Positions 53,504 through 61,387 of a stretch of 64,000 bases of DNA are shown here, in pieces. The stretch is from Anaerolineaceae bacterium UBA6133 (GTDB taxonomy: Bacteria; Chloroflexota; Anaerolineae; Anaerolineales; Anaerolineaceae): contig DIVL01000066.1 in the NCBI GenBank assembly GCA_002435825.1, positions 49,262 to 113,261 on the forward strand, read 5' to 3'. Within the stretch, counting starts at the first letter, position 1. Each line of letters starts with the position of its first letter. The position numbers and the translations under genes are program-made. The notes below the pieces were generated by a model. That model made no database searches, was not told the origin of the DNA, and saw nothing but the letters and a program-made list of their open reading frames with translations.

Positions 53504-54028
53504 TTAAGACGAAAGTGATTGTGTTAAGTTCCCAAGAAATTCAATGTCCAGGTGATCAAGATCCAAAAGCAGAGCATCTTCATGCTCAGCCTGGTAATAA
53601 TTGGGGCGTAGGCCTACTGCCTTATACCCAAAGCCGTAATAGAGATGGAGCGCTTCGGTGTTACCCGAGCGCACCTCCAGCTGGGACTTCTCCGCTCCCC
53701 GTTCAGCAGCTTGCAGAAGCCCTTCCGCCAGCAGTCTGCGCCCGATACCGCGGTGGCGGTAGCCCGGGTGGACGGCGATGGTGGCAATATGAGCTTCGTC
53801 CACAACCAGCCAGATAACCAATGCCCCCACAATGGTTTGACCCTCAGGACCGTGCGGGTCTTCTGCGACCAGGCACAAACTGTAGTTGCTCGCTTTTAGT
53901 TCGTATTCAAAAGATCCCTGGGGCCAGGGATCCGCGAACGAGAGAGTGTCCAGGCCAGCGACTTGGTGCAGGTCGTCCGAGAGCATGCTCCGCAGCCTGA
54001 TATGGCTGGCATCAGCGTGCGCGTTCAT
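53504..54028 (-). CDS. rimI: Ribosomal protein S18 alanine N-acetyltransferase
   Basis: A 174-residue GNAT enzyme. LRSMLSDDLHQVAGLDTLSF begins the fold, HIATIAVHPGYRHRGIGRRLL is the acetyl-CoA binding loop, and NTEALHLYYGFGYKAVGLRPNYY the RimI-type C-terminal block. RimI commonly sits beside tsaB and tsaE, as here. The ATG overlaps the tsaB stop by 4 bases. Confidence 0.9.
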   Translation of the reverse strand: MNAHADASHIRLRSMLSDDLHQVAGLDTLSFADPWPQGSFEYELKASNYSLCLVAEDPHGPEGQTIVGALVIWLVVDEAHIATIAVHPGYRHRGIGRRLLAEGLLQAAERGAEKSQLEVRSGNTEALHLYYGFGYKAVGLRPNYYQAEHEDALLLDLDHLDIEFLGNLTQSLSS

Positions 54029-54696
54029 AGATCGGGCACATTACTCAGTGTGTGAACGTAAATAGGTGAAAGGCTAGCGGCATCATCTGCCTGCCCTGCC
54101 TGTATCTTAGCCCAGGCCAGTTCTGCCAGTACCGCCGGGCGTCGCAGACAAAGGCTGGGGGGTGCCAGGCGCGCCGTCTTCCACTTGCGCCCCAGGATCT
54201 GGCGTGCCTCGGCATCCATCTCACCCACCACGTAAATTGGAGACTTGATGGTGGCAGCCATTGCGCGGACATCATCTACGCTGATGTCACCAAGGGCTTG
54301 CCATATGCCTTGTTTGTATTGATAGCGCACGAAGGCGTACCTGCCCCGACCGACCTCCAGGAAAGCGAGCATGGGTCGGCGCAATCCGGGTTGAGCCGCG
54401 GCAAGGATTTCGAGCGAGGGAATGCCTGCCACGGGCAAATTTTGCCCCAGGGCAATGCCTTTGGCAGCACTGAGCCCGATCCGCAAACCAGTGAAAGAAC
54501 CTGGGCCCAGCGCCACACCAACGCCGCTAAGGCTGCTGGCTTTGGTACGGGTTTTCGTGAGCATTTCTTTGATGGCTGGGATCAACTCAACCGTATGATA
54601 ATTCTTGCTCCGCCAGGTCTGTTCGGCCAGCACATTGGTGCCGTTAAAAAGGGCGATGCCGATCCATTCAGTGGAAGTGTCGATTGACAGTAACAT
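54025..54696 (-). CDS. tsaB: tRNA threonylcarbamoyladenosine biosynthesis protein TsaB
   Basis: An ASKHA-fold partner of TsaD needed for the t6A modification at position 37 of ANN-decoding tRNAs. The 223-residue product starts MLLSIDTSTEWIGIALF and has GVGVALGPGSFTGLRIGLSAAKGIAL, the family signature. GGAGG precedes the ATG with 6-base spacing. TsaE is encoded just upstream (2-base gap) and rimI downstream; tsaD and tsaC are elsewhere. Confidence 0.94.
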   Translation of the reverse strand: MLLSIDTSTEWIGIALFNGTNVLAEQTWRSKNYHTVELIPAIKEMLTKTRTKASSLSGVGVALGPGSFTGLRIGLSAAKGIALGQNLPVAGIPSLEILAAAQPGLRRPMLAFLEVGRGRYAFVRYQYKQGIWQALGDISVDDVRAMAATIKSPIYVVGEMDAEARQILGRKWKTARLAPPSLCLRRPAVLAELAWAKIQAGQADDAASLSPIYVHTLSNVPDL

Positions 54697-54698
54697 GA

Positions 54699-55199
54699 TT
54701 AACCTCCAAACAAAGCTTGTTGCAGCTTTTTGAGAATGGATTCGTAGCGGCGTCCATGCGGAGTTAGGATCAGATGGCGTTGGTCATCATTAATCCAGTC
54801 CATTTGAATCCACAGGTTTTCCTGGGGGAGACTGGTTTTCATGCGTTCCGCCCATTCCATCACCAGGACTCCATCTGTGAGCACGCGGTCCAGGTCGAGA
54901 ATGGCGCTGTCGAGGGGGTTATCGGGCTGCAAGCGATAAGCATCGCAATGGAAAAGCGTGCTGCCATCCGGGCGTGAATATTCGTTGACGATCACATAGG
55001 TTGGGCTGGTGACTTTGCTGAGTGAACCCCAGCCCTGGGAGATGCCTTGCACCAAAGTTGTCTTGCCGGAACCAAGGTCACCCTCAAGGCAAACGATGTC
55101 TCCAGCCTGGAGCAAGCTGCCAAGACGGATACCTACCCGCCGGGTTTGCTCAGGGCTATGCGAAAAGACTTCAAAAGCATGCGGTAAAAGTATTGGCAT
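54699..55199 (-). CDS. tsaE: tRNA threonylcarbamoyladenosine biosynthesis ATPase TsaE
   Basis: The small ATPase of the TsaBDE complex, 166 residues. Walker A is GDLGSGKTTL at about residues 40-49, followed by VTSPTYVIVNEY and FHCDAYRL, with VMEWAERM as a later conserved block. The ATG at 55199 lies only 10 bases after a TATAAT, so the transcript appears to be nearly leaderless and lacks a Shine-Dalgarno sequence. First gene of the leftward operon tsaE-tsaB-rimI-udg-dehydrogenase-epimerase. Confidence 0.94.
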   Translation of the reverse strand: MPILLPHAFEVFSHSPEQTRRVGIRLGSLLQAGDIVCLEGDLGSGKTTLVQGISQGWGSLSKVTSPTYVIVNEYSRPDGSTLFHCDAYRLQPDNPLDSAILDLDRVLTDGVLVMEWAERMKTSLPQENLWIQMDWINDDQRHLILTPHGRRYESILKKLQQALFGG

Positions 55200-55209
55200 C
55201 TTAACAAAA

Positions 55210-55215
55210 ATTATA
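55210..55215 (-). promoter_or_regulatory. -10 element of the tsaE operon
   Basis: Leftward TATAAT ends 10 bases before the tsaE ATG. Transcription would start about 3 nt before the start codon. No strong -35 is seen. Confidence 0.55.
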
Positions 55216-55275
55216 CCTTAGCATTAGTGGAAATTCTGAGAAACCGTGATTTCGTATGCGTTTCATCAAGAAAGC

Positions 55276-55416
55276 CAGATCGCCACGGTCGCTTCGCTCC
55301 CTCGCGATGACGGGTGCCGATCCGTCTGCAACCAGGACGTCATCGCGAGATTTTTTGCCACGGACTGGATTGGAGGTATACCGGTTAAAGATCTGGCAAA
55401 AAATCGTGGCGATCTG
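55276..55416. repeat. Nested palindromic repeat (CAGATCGCCACG family)
   Basis: Three perfect 12-bp inverted pairs are present: CAGATCGCCACG (55276-55287) with CGTGGCGATCTG (55405-55416); CTCGCGATGACG (55301-55312) with CGTCATCGCGAG (55338-55349); and GATTTTTTGCCA (55349-55360) with TGGCAAAAAATC (55394-55405). A second partial copy of the left part (CAGATCGCCATGGTCGCTTC and onward) is at 55811-55848. Confidence 0.8.
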
Positions 55417-55473
55417 CTTGTAATCAGTTGCGGTAAGGAATTCAGGGAATTGAGAACAGTACCCGTAGGGCGC

Positions 55474-55639
55474 GATTGGAAGTACTACATGCAATACTAT
55501 GCGGAGAACTTGGCGTACTTCCAATCCGCCATCGCGCAATTCCTCAACCGAAGAATGCACCTTTGCCACGTAGATCACCGATGTCGGCGGATTGAGGGCA
55601 CGACACACTCATCCATCACAACGTTGACGGTGCCCTCAA
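55474..55639. repeat. Palindromic repeats of the TTGGAAG and TTGAGGGCAC families
   Basis: GATTGGAAGTAC (55474-55485) pairs with GTACTTCCAATC (55515-55526). TTGAGGGCAC (55592-55601) pairs with GTGCCCTCAA (55630-55639); the latter family also occurs at 17.95 kb. Open frames here are repeat-derived and not credible genes. Confidence 0.8.
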
Positions 55640-55858
55640 GCTCGCCCTACGAAAAAAAGTGCCCATGAAGCAGGGTATGGAGATCTGGATCCACACGTCA
55701 GCGCGAGCGAAGCGTGGCGATTTGCATGTAATTGGTCACGGAAGGCTAATGAGCTTTTACAAACTTGCTTAAGTTTGACGCTCCCTTGTAAGGTTGTGAC
55801 CTGTGTAGGGCAGATCGCCATGGTCGCTTCGCTCCCTCGCGATGACGGAATAGTACCT

Positions 55859-55936
55859 GTAGGGCGAGCTTGGAAGCACTGCACACATCCTCATGCAGAG
55901 ATCTAGATGTGCTTCCAATCCGCCATCACGCCCTAC
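55859..55936. repeat. Palindromic repeat, GTAGGGCG ends
   Basis: GTAGGGCG (55859-55866) pairs with CGCCCTAC (55929-55936), and inside it TTGGAAGCAC (55870-55879) pairs with GTGCTTCCAA (55909-55918). It is a second copy of the TTGGAAG family. The rest of 55937-56005 shows nothing. Confidence 0.8.
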
Positions 55937-56005
55937 GATTACTGTGTCAGCAAAGCATGATGTGGCGATCCGATCGCAATGCGATATCGTTGATTAATGC
56001 GATTG

Positions 56006-56215
56006 TCAGAAATTACTCTCGCTTATTTCAACTTTTGGGATGTGCTTTTTCAGGCGCCGGTTCAACTCGCGCCGGCTGAGCAGGACCCGGTGTTTGCAGG
56101 TCAGGCAAACCAGCCCAATATCAGCGCCAAGCCGCACCACTTCCCACTCGAACCCGCCGCAGGGGTGTTTCTTGCGCAGGATCACTTTATCTCCAAGTTG
56201 CATATCAGGTATCAT
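56006..56215 (-). CDS. DUF951 family protein
   Basis: A 69-residue protein with the DUF951 pattern: [33 protein letters not shown], and [16 protein letters not shown]. Two Cys pairs (HPCG and CLTC) suggest metal binding. Function is unknown; homologues in Firmicutes often lie near chromosome segregation genes. The true start is ATG 56215, which lies only 6 bases downstream of a perfect extended -10, so the mRNA should be leaderless. The longer open frame that continues to 56890 is antisense to the M50 gene. Confidence 0.85.
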   Translation of the reverse strand: MIPDMQLGDKVILRKKHPCGGFEWEVVRLGADIGLVCLTCKHRVLLSRRELNRRLKKHIPKVEISESNF

Positions 56216-56219
56216 AGCC

Positions 56220-56247
56220 GGATTATAACACCGGCATGTTATAATCC
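56220..56247. promoter_or_regulatory. Divergent promoter formed by a perfect dyad with a TATAAT on each strand
   Basis: GGATTATAACA (56220-56230) and TGTTATAATCC (56237-56247) are exact inverted repeats around CCGGCA. Each arm reads TGTTATAAT outward, an extended -10. The left arm serves DUF951 (TATAAT at 56227-56222), the right arm M50 (TATAAT at 56240-56245). Confidence 0.7.
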
Positions 56248-56290
56248 CGCCATCGCTAAAGGATACCCCGTTCGGGATTTTGGAGCATAA

Positions 56291-56932
56291 ATGAGTTTTG
56301 ACCCACCCACACTTATTGCCAGAGTGATTACATTGATAATCGCGTTCACCTTGCACGAATACGCGCATGCCTGGACCGCAACCCGCTTTGGTGACTACAC
56401 CGCCATGAACGCAGGCCGCCTGACGCTCAACCCGCTCAGCCACCTGGACCCGTTCGGCACGCTGATGCTGATTGTTGCCGGTTTTGGCTGGGCAAAACCC
56501 GTGCCGATCAATCCCCAAACGATCCGCCGCAATAACCCTGCGGGCGTCATGTGGGTATCTTTGGCGGGGCCTCTGACCAATTTGCTGCTGGCGCTTGTGG
56601 CTGCGATCCCACTGCGCTTCAGCCTGGTGAACATTAACCAGCCCTCGGGCACGATTTTCCCATCTCTTGGATATTTTCTGCTGATTTTTGTTTTGGTAAA
56701 CATTACCCTCTTCATTTTTAACTTGCTGCCGCTGGCGCCATTGGATGGCGAGAAGGTTCTCTCGTTCTTTTTGCCCAGATCCTGGCAGCCCGTTCTTGAT
56801 GGCATTCGGCGCTACAGCCCCATGATCCTGCTCTTTTTGGTGTTTTTTGGGCCGCGTTTGGGTTTTGACCTGATCGGAAAGCTCGTTCACGAACCCGTCA
56901 TGGCGATCGCCCGCTTCCTGATCAATCGGTAG
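56291..56932 (+). CDS. Site-2 protease family (M50) membrane metallopeptidase
   Basis: A 213-residue intramembrane zinc protease. HEYAHAW in the first helix gives the HExxH zinc site; [13 protein letters not shown] in a later helix is the NxxPxxxLDG third-ligand motif. Five to six membrane segments. Short M50 proteins of this type lack PDZ domains; their substrates are usually unknown, some cleave anti-sigma factors. GGAG precedes the ATG with 7-base spacing. The GIY-YIG/galactokinase gene follows after 7 bases. Confidence 0.9.
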   Translation: MSFDPPTLIARVITLIIAFTLHEYAHAWTATRFGDYTAMNAGRLTLNPLSHLDPFGTLMLIVAGFGWAKPVPINPQTIRRNNPAGVMWVSLAGPLTNLLLALVAAIPLRFSLVNINQPSGTIFPSLGYFLLIFVLVNITLFIFNLLPLAPLDGEKVLSFFLPRSWQPVLDGIRRYSPMILLFLVFFGPRLGFDLIGKLVHEPVMAIARFLINR

Positions 56933-56939
56933 GTATCCT

Positions 56940-58361
56940 ATGCCCTACTATTGCTACATGCTCGAATGCGCTAACGGAAGGTACTATACGGGCTGGAGCA
57001 CTGACCCCTTCAGGCGTCTTAAGCAGCATAATGCTGGATCGGGGGCAAAGTACACGCGCATGAACGCGCCCTCCAGGCTTGTGTACGTGGAAGAAATGCC
57101 TGACCACAGCACGGCACTCAAACGCGAAATTCGCATCAAACGCTTAAAACGTCCCCAGAAAGCAGCTTTGATACATGACCTCTTGCGCAATAAATTGCCC
57201 GAATTACTGGCGAACCTGCAAAGTAAAGTTGTAAATCCAAACAGTTTCATCATCCATTCGCCGGCAAGGGTCAACCTGCTGGGTGAGCATGTGGATTACA
57301 ACGACGGCGTGGTGCTGCCTGCGGCAATCGACCGCTATGTGACGCTGCGGGTGGACGTGTTGGATGAGCCTGTGGTGCGCCTGCAGGCTGCCGACCTGAA
57401 TGCAGAGGTTGCCTTCTCACTCAAGGATCTGGCGGACAAAAAAGACCTCAATGGTCTTCCGCTGCCTAGATTTGCGCTGTATCCTGCCGGGGTTGCATGG
57501 GCATTGCAGCAGGTCGGGCTTCCCGTGAAGGGGATAGATGTAAGATACAGCTCAGATATCCCAATTGGCGCAGGTTTGAGCTCTTCAGCTGCGGTTCAAG
57601 TTGGCTTTGCGCTCGCCTGGCAGACTGCTGGGGAGTGGGACGTCCCAAAAATGGAGCTGGTAAAGCTCTGCCAGAAAGCCGAAAACGAATATGTGGGGGT
57701 TAAAGCCGGGCTGATGGACCAGTTTGCCTGCGCTTTCGGCGTGGCAGGACACGCCCTGGCACTGGACACACGCAGTCTCGCATGGCACACCCTGCCTCTG
57801 CCGAAAAACGTTGCCATTGTAATCGCTGATAGCGGCATTCGGCGCAGTTTGGCTTCCTCAACCTATAATAGCCTGCGCGCGGATTGCCAGGAGGCTGTTG
57901 AGCGGTTGCGAACCTGGTGCAGCAGCCTGACGTCTCTGCGGGATGTAACCCCGCAGTTTTTGCAAAACTACTTACCTGAGCTTCCCGAGCTGGTTGCTAA
58001 ACGAGCTTTGCATGTTGTGGGGGAAATGGAACGTGTTGAACGCGCCATCGGCCATCTGGCAGAAGGCGATAGTGCCGGTTTTGGCTCGCTGATGAATGCC
58101 AGCCACGCCTCACTGCGCGATTTGTATGGAGTCAGCTGCCCTGAGCTGGATTTGCTGGTGGAACTGGCTGCCAGTCATCCGGCTTGCTATGGCGCGCGCC
58201 TGTCAGGCGCGGGTTTTGGCGGCTGCACGGTCAACCTGGTAGCACGGGACAGTTTGGATGATTTTATATGCTGGTTAAAAGCGGCTGTTCTTGAAAAAAG
58301 CGGGCGCGAGACTCAAATTGAAGTCTGCCAGGCGGTAGATGGCGCGCATCTTGTGATTTGA
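56940..58361 (+). CDS. GIY-YIG nuclease domain fused to galactokinase
   Basis: One uninterrupted 473-residue frame. Residues 1-85 are a UPF0213/YhbQ-like GIY-YIG domain ([27 protein letters not shown], Glu63 in KREIRIKRL). Residues about 104-473 are a complete GHMP galactokinase: [16 protein letters not shown] (109-123), [14 protein letters not shown] (ATP loop), [11 protein letters not shown] and [12 protein letters not shown]. In the linker (86-104) I found no in-frame ATG and no ribosome binding site, so separate translation of the kinase is unlikely. The known activity of the kinase half is galactose to galactose-1-phosphate; galT and galE are not adjacent. It lies 7 bases after the M50 gene. 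Confidence 0.88.
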   Translation: MPYYCYMLECANGRYYTGWSTDPFRRLKQHNAGSGAKYTRMNAPSRLVYVEEMPDHSTALKREIRIKRLKRPQKAALIHDLLRNKLPELLANLQSKVVNPNSFIIHSPARVNLLGEHVDYNDGVVLPAAIDRYVTLRVDVLDEPVVRLQAADLNAEVAFSLKDLADKKDLNGLPLPRFALYPAGVAWALQQVGLPVKGIDVRYSSDIPIGAGLSSSAAVQVGFALAWQTAGEWDVPKMELVKLCQKAENEYVGVKAGLMDQFACAFGVAGHALALDTRSLAWHTLPLPKNVAIVIADSGIRRSLASSTYNSLRADCQEAVERLRTWCSSLTSLRDVTPQFLQNYLPELPELVAKRALHVVGEMERVERAIGHLAEGDSAGFGSLMNASHASLRDLYGVSCPELDLLVELAASHPACYGARLSGAGFGGCTVNLVARDSLDDFICWLKAAVLEKSGRETQIEVCQAVDGAHLVI

Positions 58362-58366
58362 ATTGA

Positions 58367-58963
58367 CTACTGGATGCGCCGTGAGCTGATTACCAGCAAG
58401 ACAACCCCGAAAATCACCAATCCTAATACCCCTAATGCCAGGAATTTGGCGTCACTGCTCATAATGCGGTTGAAAATACCCGGATCTTCCATGGGCGTTG
58501 GCTCTGGCGTAAGCTCCGCCAGGACCAGGGCGAGTGTGGCGGTGGGGGTCTGGGTGGGCACGGGGGTCATGAATTGAGCTGGCGCGTCGGGCGTGCCGGT
58601 AGGCTGACCAAGGTTGATCTCACCACCCTCACGGATGATCAGGATATCTCCAGGCAGGATGATGGAGTCTTCGGTAAGGTTATTTTTTGTCAGCAGTTCG
58701 TTCAGCGTGATGCCGTACATCTCAGCGATTGTGATCAGGAATTGCCCATCCAGCACCGTATGGCGAATGCCGCCATCCAGCCCGGGGGTGGCAGTTTGGG
58801 AGTAAAGTTCTACCGGCAGGGTGGGTATGGTGGTGGGCTGCTGTTGCGCCTCGGGGGTGGCTTCCTGCGGTGCTGTACTGGCAACGGCGGGGCTGAAGAA
58901 GCAAAATAGCAGGCAGCAGGTAAGAATTGCCGGCAGGGTATGCTTGAGAGTGTTTTTATTCAT
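58367..58963 (-). CDS. LysM-domain membrane protein
   Basis: A 198-residue envelope protein: signal peptide (to about Ala28), a Thr/Pro/Gln linker, one LysM domain at residues about 66-112 (RHTVLDGQFLITIAEMYGI, LPGDILII), a second Thr/Pro linker (MTPVPTQTPTATLA), and a C-terminal membrane helix (FLALGVLGLVIFGVVLLVI) with SSRR inside. LysM binds peptidoglycan. It converges on the galactokinase gene with a 5-bp gap. A TATAAT at 59004-58999 gives a leader of about 30 nt; no clear Shine-Dalgarno. Confidence 0.87.
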   Translation of the reverse strand: MNKNTLKHTLPAILTCCLLFCFFSPAVASTAPQEATPEAQQQPTTIPTLPVELYSQTATPGLDGGIRHTVLDGQFLITIAEMYGITLNELLTKNNLTEDSIILPGDILIIREGGEINLGQPTGTPDAPAQFMTPVPTQTPTATLALVLAELTPEPTPMEDPGIFNRIMSSDAKFLALGVLGLVIFGVVLLVISSRRIQ

Positions 58964-59171
58964 GAGGATGTTTGCGACTTATTCTGACTTCTTGCTCCAT
59001 TATATACCAGCTTTGAATTGTCCTTGCGCAGCTGAGCTTGGTGCTTGCGACTCGCGGCAGGCAGGAAACCAGGAAAGGGGAACCAAATCCCGATTTCAGC
59101 GTCTGTTAACAGGAATAAAACCTGCAGCTGTAAGCCTACAGCCTCAGTTGCTAAACCTCAACTGACTAAAC

Positions 59172-59177
59172 TATAAT
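59172..59177 (+). promoter_or_regulatory. -10 element of the VanW gene
   Basis: TATAAT with TTGCTA 18 bp upstream. The ATG follows after 10 bases, so the leader would be about 3 nt. Confidence 0.5.
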
Positions 59178-59187
59178 CTGGGATGAT

Positions 59188-61056
59188 ATGACAGAAGACA
59201 CCACTCAAATTCCGGTAGCACCCGCGCCTTCCATACCCGCGAAACGGGCGAATGGTAACAAACAAATTGGTTTTGTTTTCATTTTTGGCGTTCTCCTGGC
59301 GCTGGCAGCGCTTTTTGCGATCGTTTTTGCCTTTGAAGCCAAGCATGAAAACGCCGTCTTTCCGGGCGTGTCCGTAAACGGCACTGACCTTTCCGGTCTC
59401 ACGGTTGGTCAGGCTGTGGTCAAACTCAACGCGAGCCTGACGTATCCCAAGCAGGGGCAGATCTTCATCACCGATGGAGAGTCCCGCTGGGCTTTCACCC
59501 CCGCTCAACTGGGCTACACCTTTGAGCCGATTGGTGCTGTTGAGCAAGCTTACCAGGTAGGTCGGGGGCAGGGCTTGCTGGCAGATCTGAGTGGTCAGTT
59601 CTTTGCCATGCGGTCGGGCGTAAACATTGACCCGAGCGTGGTCTACGACCAGCGCGAAGCGCACACTGTGTTGCAGGAAATTGCCAGGCAGATTGATAAG
59701 CCAATGATCGAAGCTGCCATCACGCTGGAAGGCACGGAAGTGAAAGTCAGCGCGGGTCAAGTGGGGCGCAGGGTCGACATTGCCGCCACGCTCAAAAAGC
59801 TGGAACCTTATTTTCTGACCCAAACAAGCGGTACGATTCCGCTGGTTATTGAAGAAACTATGCCCGTGATCATGGATGTACAGGCAACCGCTGATCTGGC
59901 GAAGCGCATTCTCAGCCAGGATTTCACCATTCAGCCAGCCGATCCAAATTCCGCTGTGGGACCCTGGGTGATCAAGGCGCAGGACCTGGCGAGCTTGCTT
60001 CAGCTTGAACGCAGCACCGAGGGCGACACGGCTGGGTATCAGCTCAGCCTCAATCGCCAGTCCCTCCTCCATTACCTTGGCAGTATCGCACCCTCTTTGC
60101 GAGTGGAACCCGTGAACGCGCGCATGTTTTTTAACGATGAACGCAGAGAAATTGAGCTTGTCCAAAACGCCGTCATCGGCAAAGGTCTTGACCTCGATCG
60201 TAGCGTGGACCAGATCATCGAGCAGCTCCAGGCAGGGCGGCACGAGGCCGCCTTGGTCATGCAGGATGTTGAACCGGCAGTGAAAGATGACACAACGGCT
60301 GCCAGCCTGGGCATCACCGAACTGATATACGAGGGACACTCTTACTTCTATGGTTCTTCCGCGGATCGCCTCCAAAATATTCGCACTGCCGCAGCCAGCT
60401 TCCATGGCGTCATGGTAGCACCGGGAGAAGTCTTCTCGATGGCGAAATACCTGACCGACATCAGCCTGGAAAACGGTTATGCCGAAGCTATCATCATTGT
60501 TGGCGATCAATCAGTAAGGGGAGTGGGTGGCGGCGTTTGCCAGGTGAGCACCACGCTCTTCCGAACCGCGTTTTTTGCTGGGTTCCCGATCGTGGAACGT
60601 TATCCGCATGCCTATCGCGTCAGCTATTATGAGCAAGATTCCAATGGCTGGGTGAATACTAACCTCGCGGGTCTGGATGCCACTGTCTATGTGCCCATCG
60701 TGGATTTCAAATTCCGGAACGACACGTCTTATTGGCTTCTGATGGAAACCTACGCCACCGATTCCTCGCTCACCTGGAAGTTTTATTCCACCAGCGACGG
60801 GCGCAGTGTGGATTGGACCACCACTGGTGTCACCAACGTTACGCCGCCTCCAGAACCGATCTATCGCGAGGACCCAACCCTGCCAACAGGTACGATCAAG
60901 CAGGTGGATTGGGCAGTTTATGGCGCGAGTGTTTCAGTGCAGCGGAACGTCTACAAAGACGGGGCGCTTTATTTCACCGATTATGTTCATACCACCTATG
61001 TTCCCTGGCCCGATGGGTATAATTACGGTCCAGGAACGGATATTGGCGACCGCTAA
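59188..61056 (+). CDS. VanW-family envelope protein
   Basis: A 622-residue membrane-anchored protein. A short cytosolic N-terminus precedes one membrane helix (about residues 27-49). Then come peptidoglycan-binding-4 type repeats (GVSVNGTDLSGLTVGQAV; a second near MDVQATADLAKRIL) and the VanW domain from about residue 370 (GHSYFYGSSADRLQNI, GVMVAPGEVFSM, GGVCQVSTTLFRTAFFAG, ERYPHAYRVSYYE). VanW proteins are linked to cell-wall and vancomycin-type loci, but the activity is not established. The translation start has no Shine-Dalgarno and sits close to the -10, suggesting a leaderless mRNA. Confidence 0.88.
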   Translation: MTEDTTQIPVAPAPSIPAKRANGNKQIGFVFIFGVLLALAALFAIVFAFEAKHENAVFPGVSVNGTDLSGLTVGQAVVKLNASLTYPKQGQIFITDGESRWAFTPAQLGYTFEPIGAVEQAYQVGRGQGLLADLSGQFFAMRSGVNIDPSVVYDQREAHTVLQEIARQIDKPMIEAAITLEGTEVKVSAGQVGRRVDIAATLKKLEPYFLTQTSGTIPLVIEETMPVIMDVQATADLAKRILSQDFTIQPADPNSAVGPWVIKAQDLASLLQLERSTEGDTAGYQLSLNRQSLLHYLGSIAPSLRVEPVNARMFFNDERREIELVQNAVIGKGLDLDRSVDQIIEQLQAGRHEAALVMQDVEPAVKDDTTAASLGITELIYEGHSYFYGSSADRLQNIRTAAASFHGVMVAPGEVFSMAKYLTDISLENGYAEAIIIVGDQSVRGVGGGVCQVSTTLFRTAFFAGFPIVERYPHAYRVSYYEQDSNGWVNTNLAGLDATVYVPIVDFKFRNDTSYWLLMETYATDSSLTWKFYSTSDGRSVDWTTTGVTNVTPPPEPIYREDPTLPTGTIKQVDWAVYGASVSVQRNVYKDGALYFTDYVHTTYVPWPDGYNYGPGTDIGDR

Positions 61057-61138
61057 ACCCAGGCAAGCCAAAGCCGCCCTATGGTAAAATTTATCCGCCG
61101 TCGGAAGAATGTTCCGAAGGTAAATGATGGAGGCTGAT

Positions 61139-61360
61139 GTGATCAGTAAAGAATTGTTCGACAAACTGGCTTGTCCCGTTTGCGTAAAAGAGAATGCCGG
61201 CACCCTGGAAATGTTCGGCGACTATTGGCTGATATGCCAGGATTGTGGTCGAAAATACCCCATTTGGGATGGTATTTTGATCATGCGCATCGATGAAGGC
61301 GATAAGTGGCGTGCCACTGAGAAGGAAGCCTTGCCCGTGCCTCCTCCCATGCCGGGATAA
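61139..61360 (+). CDS. Trm112/UPF0434-like zinc protein
   Basis: A 73-residue protein with LACPVCVKEN and LICQDCGRKYPIWDGI, the two CxxC pairs and the YPI-DGI block of the Trm112/UPF0434 family. Such small zinc proteins may activate methyltransferases. I start at GTG 61139, five bases after GGAGG, which yields the usual family N-terminus; an ATG pair at 61124/61127 is the alternative. It sits between VanW and the LCP gene. Confidence 0.83.
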   Translation: MISKELFDKLACPVCVKENAGTLEMFGDYWLICQDCGRKYPIWDGILIMRIDEGDKWRATEKEALPVPPPMPG

Positions 61361-61387
61361 GCACAGCCTTGCCAGATAAAAGGACTT

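Noticed and set aside
55201..55668. Two overlapping open frames of 135 and 140 codons
   Set aside because: They translate palindromic repeats on both strands and show no protein-like pattern.
56216..56890. Leftward extension of the DUF951 frame to 294 codons
   Set aside because: The extra part is antisense to the M50 protease gene and crosses the divergent promoter; only the last 69 codons match DUF951.
57180..57260. Separate galactokinase gene starting inside the fusion
   Set aside because: No in-frame ATG and no Shine-Dalgarno next to the possible TTG codons in the linker.
59158..60510. 450-codon leftward open frame
   Set aside because: It is entirely antisense to the VanW gene, whose motifs are clear; the leftward product shows no family pattern.
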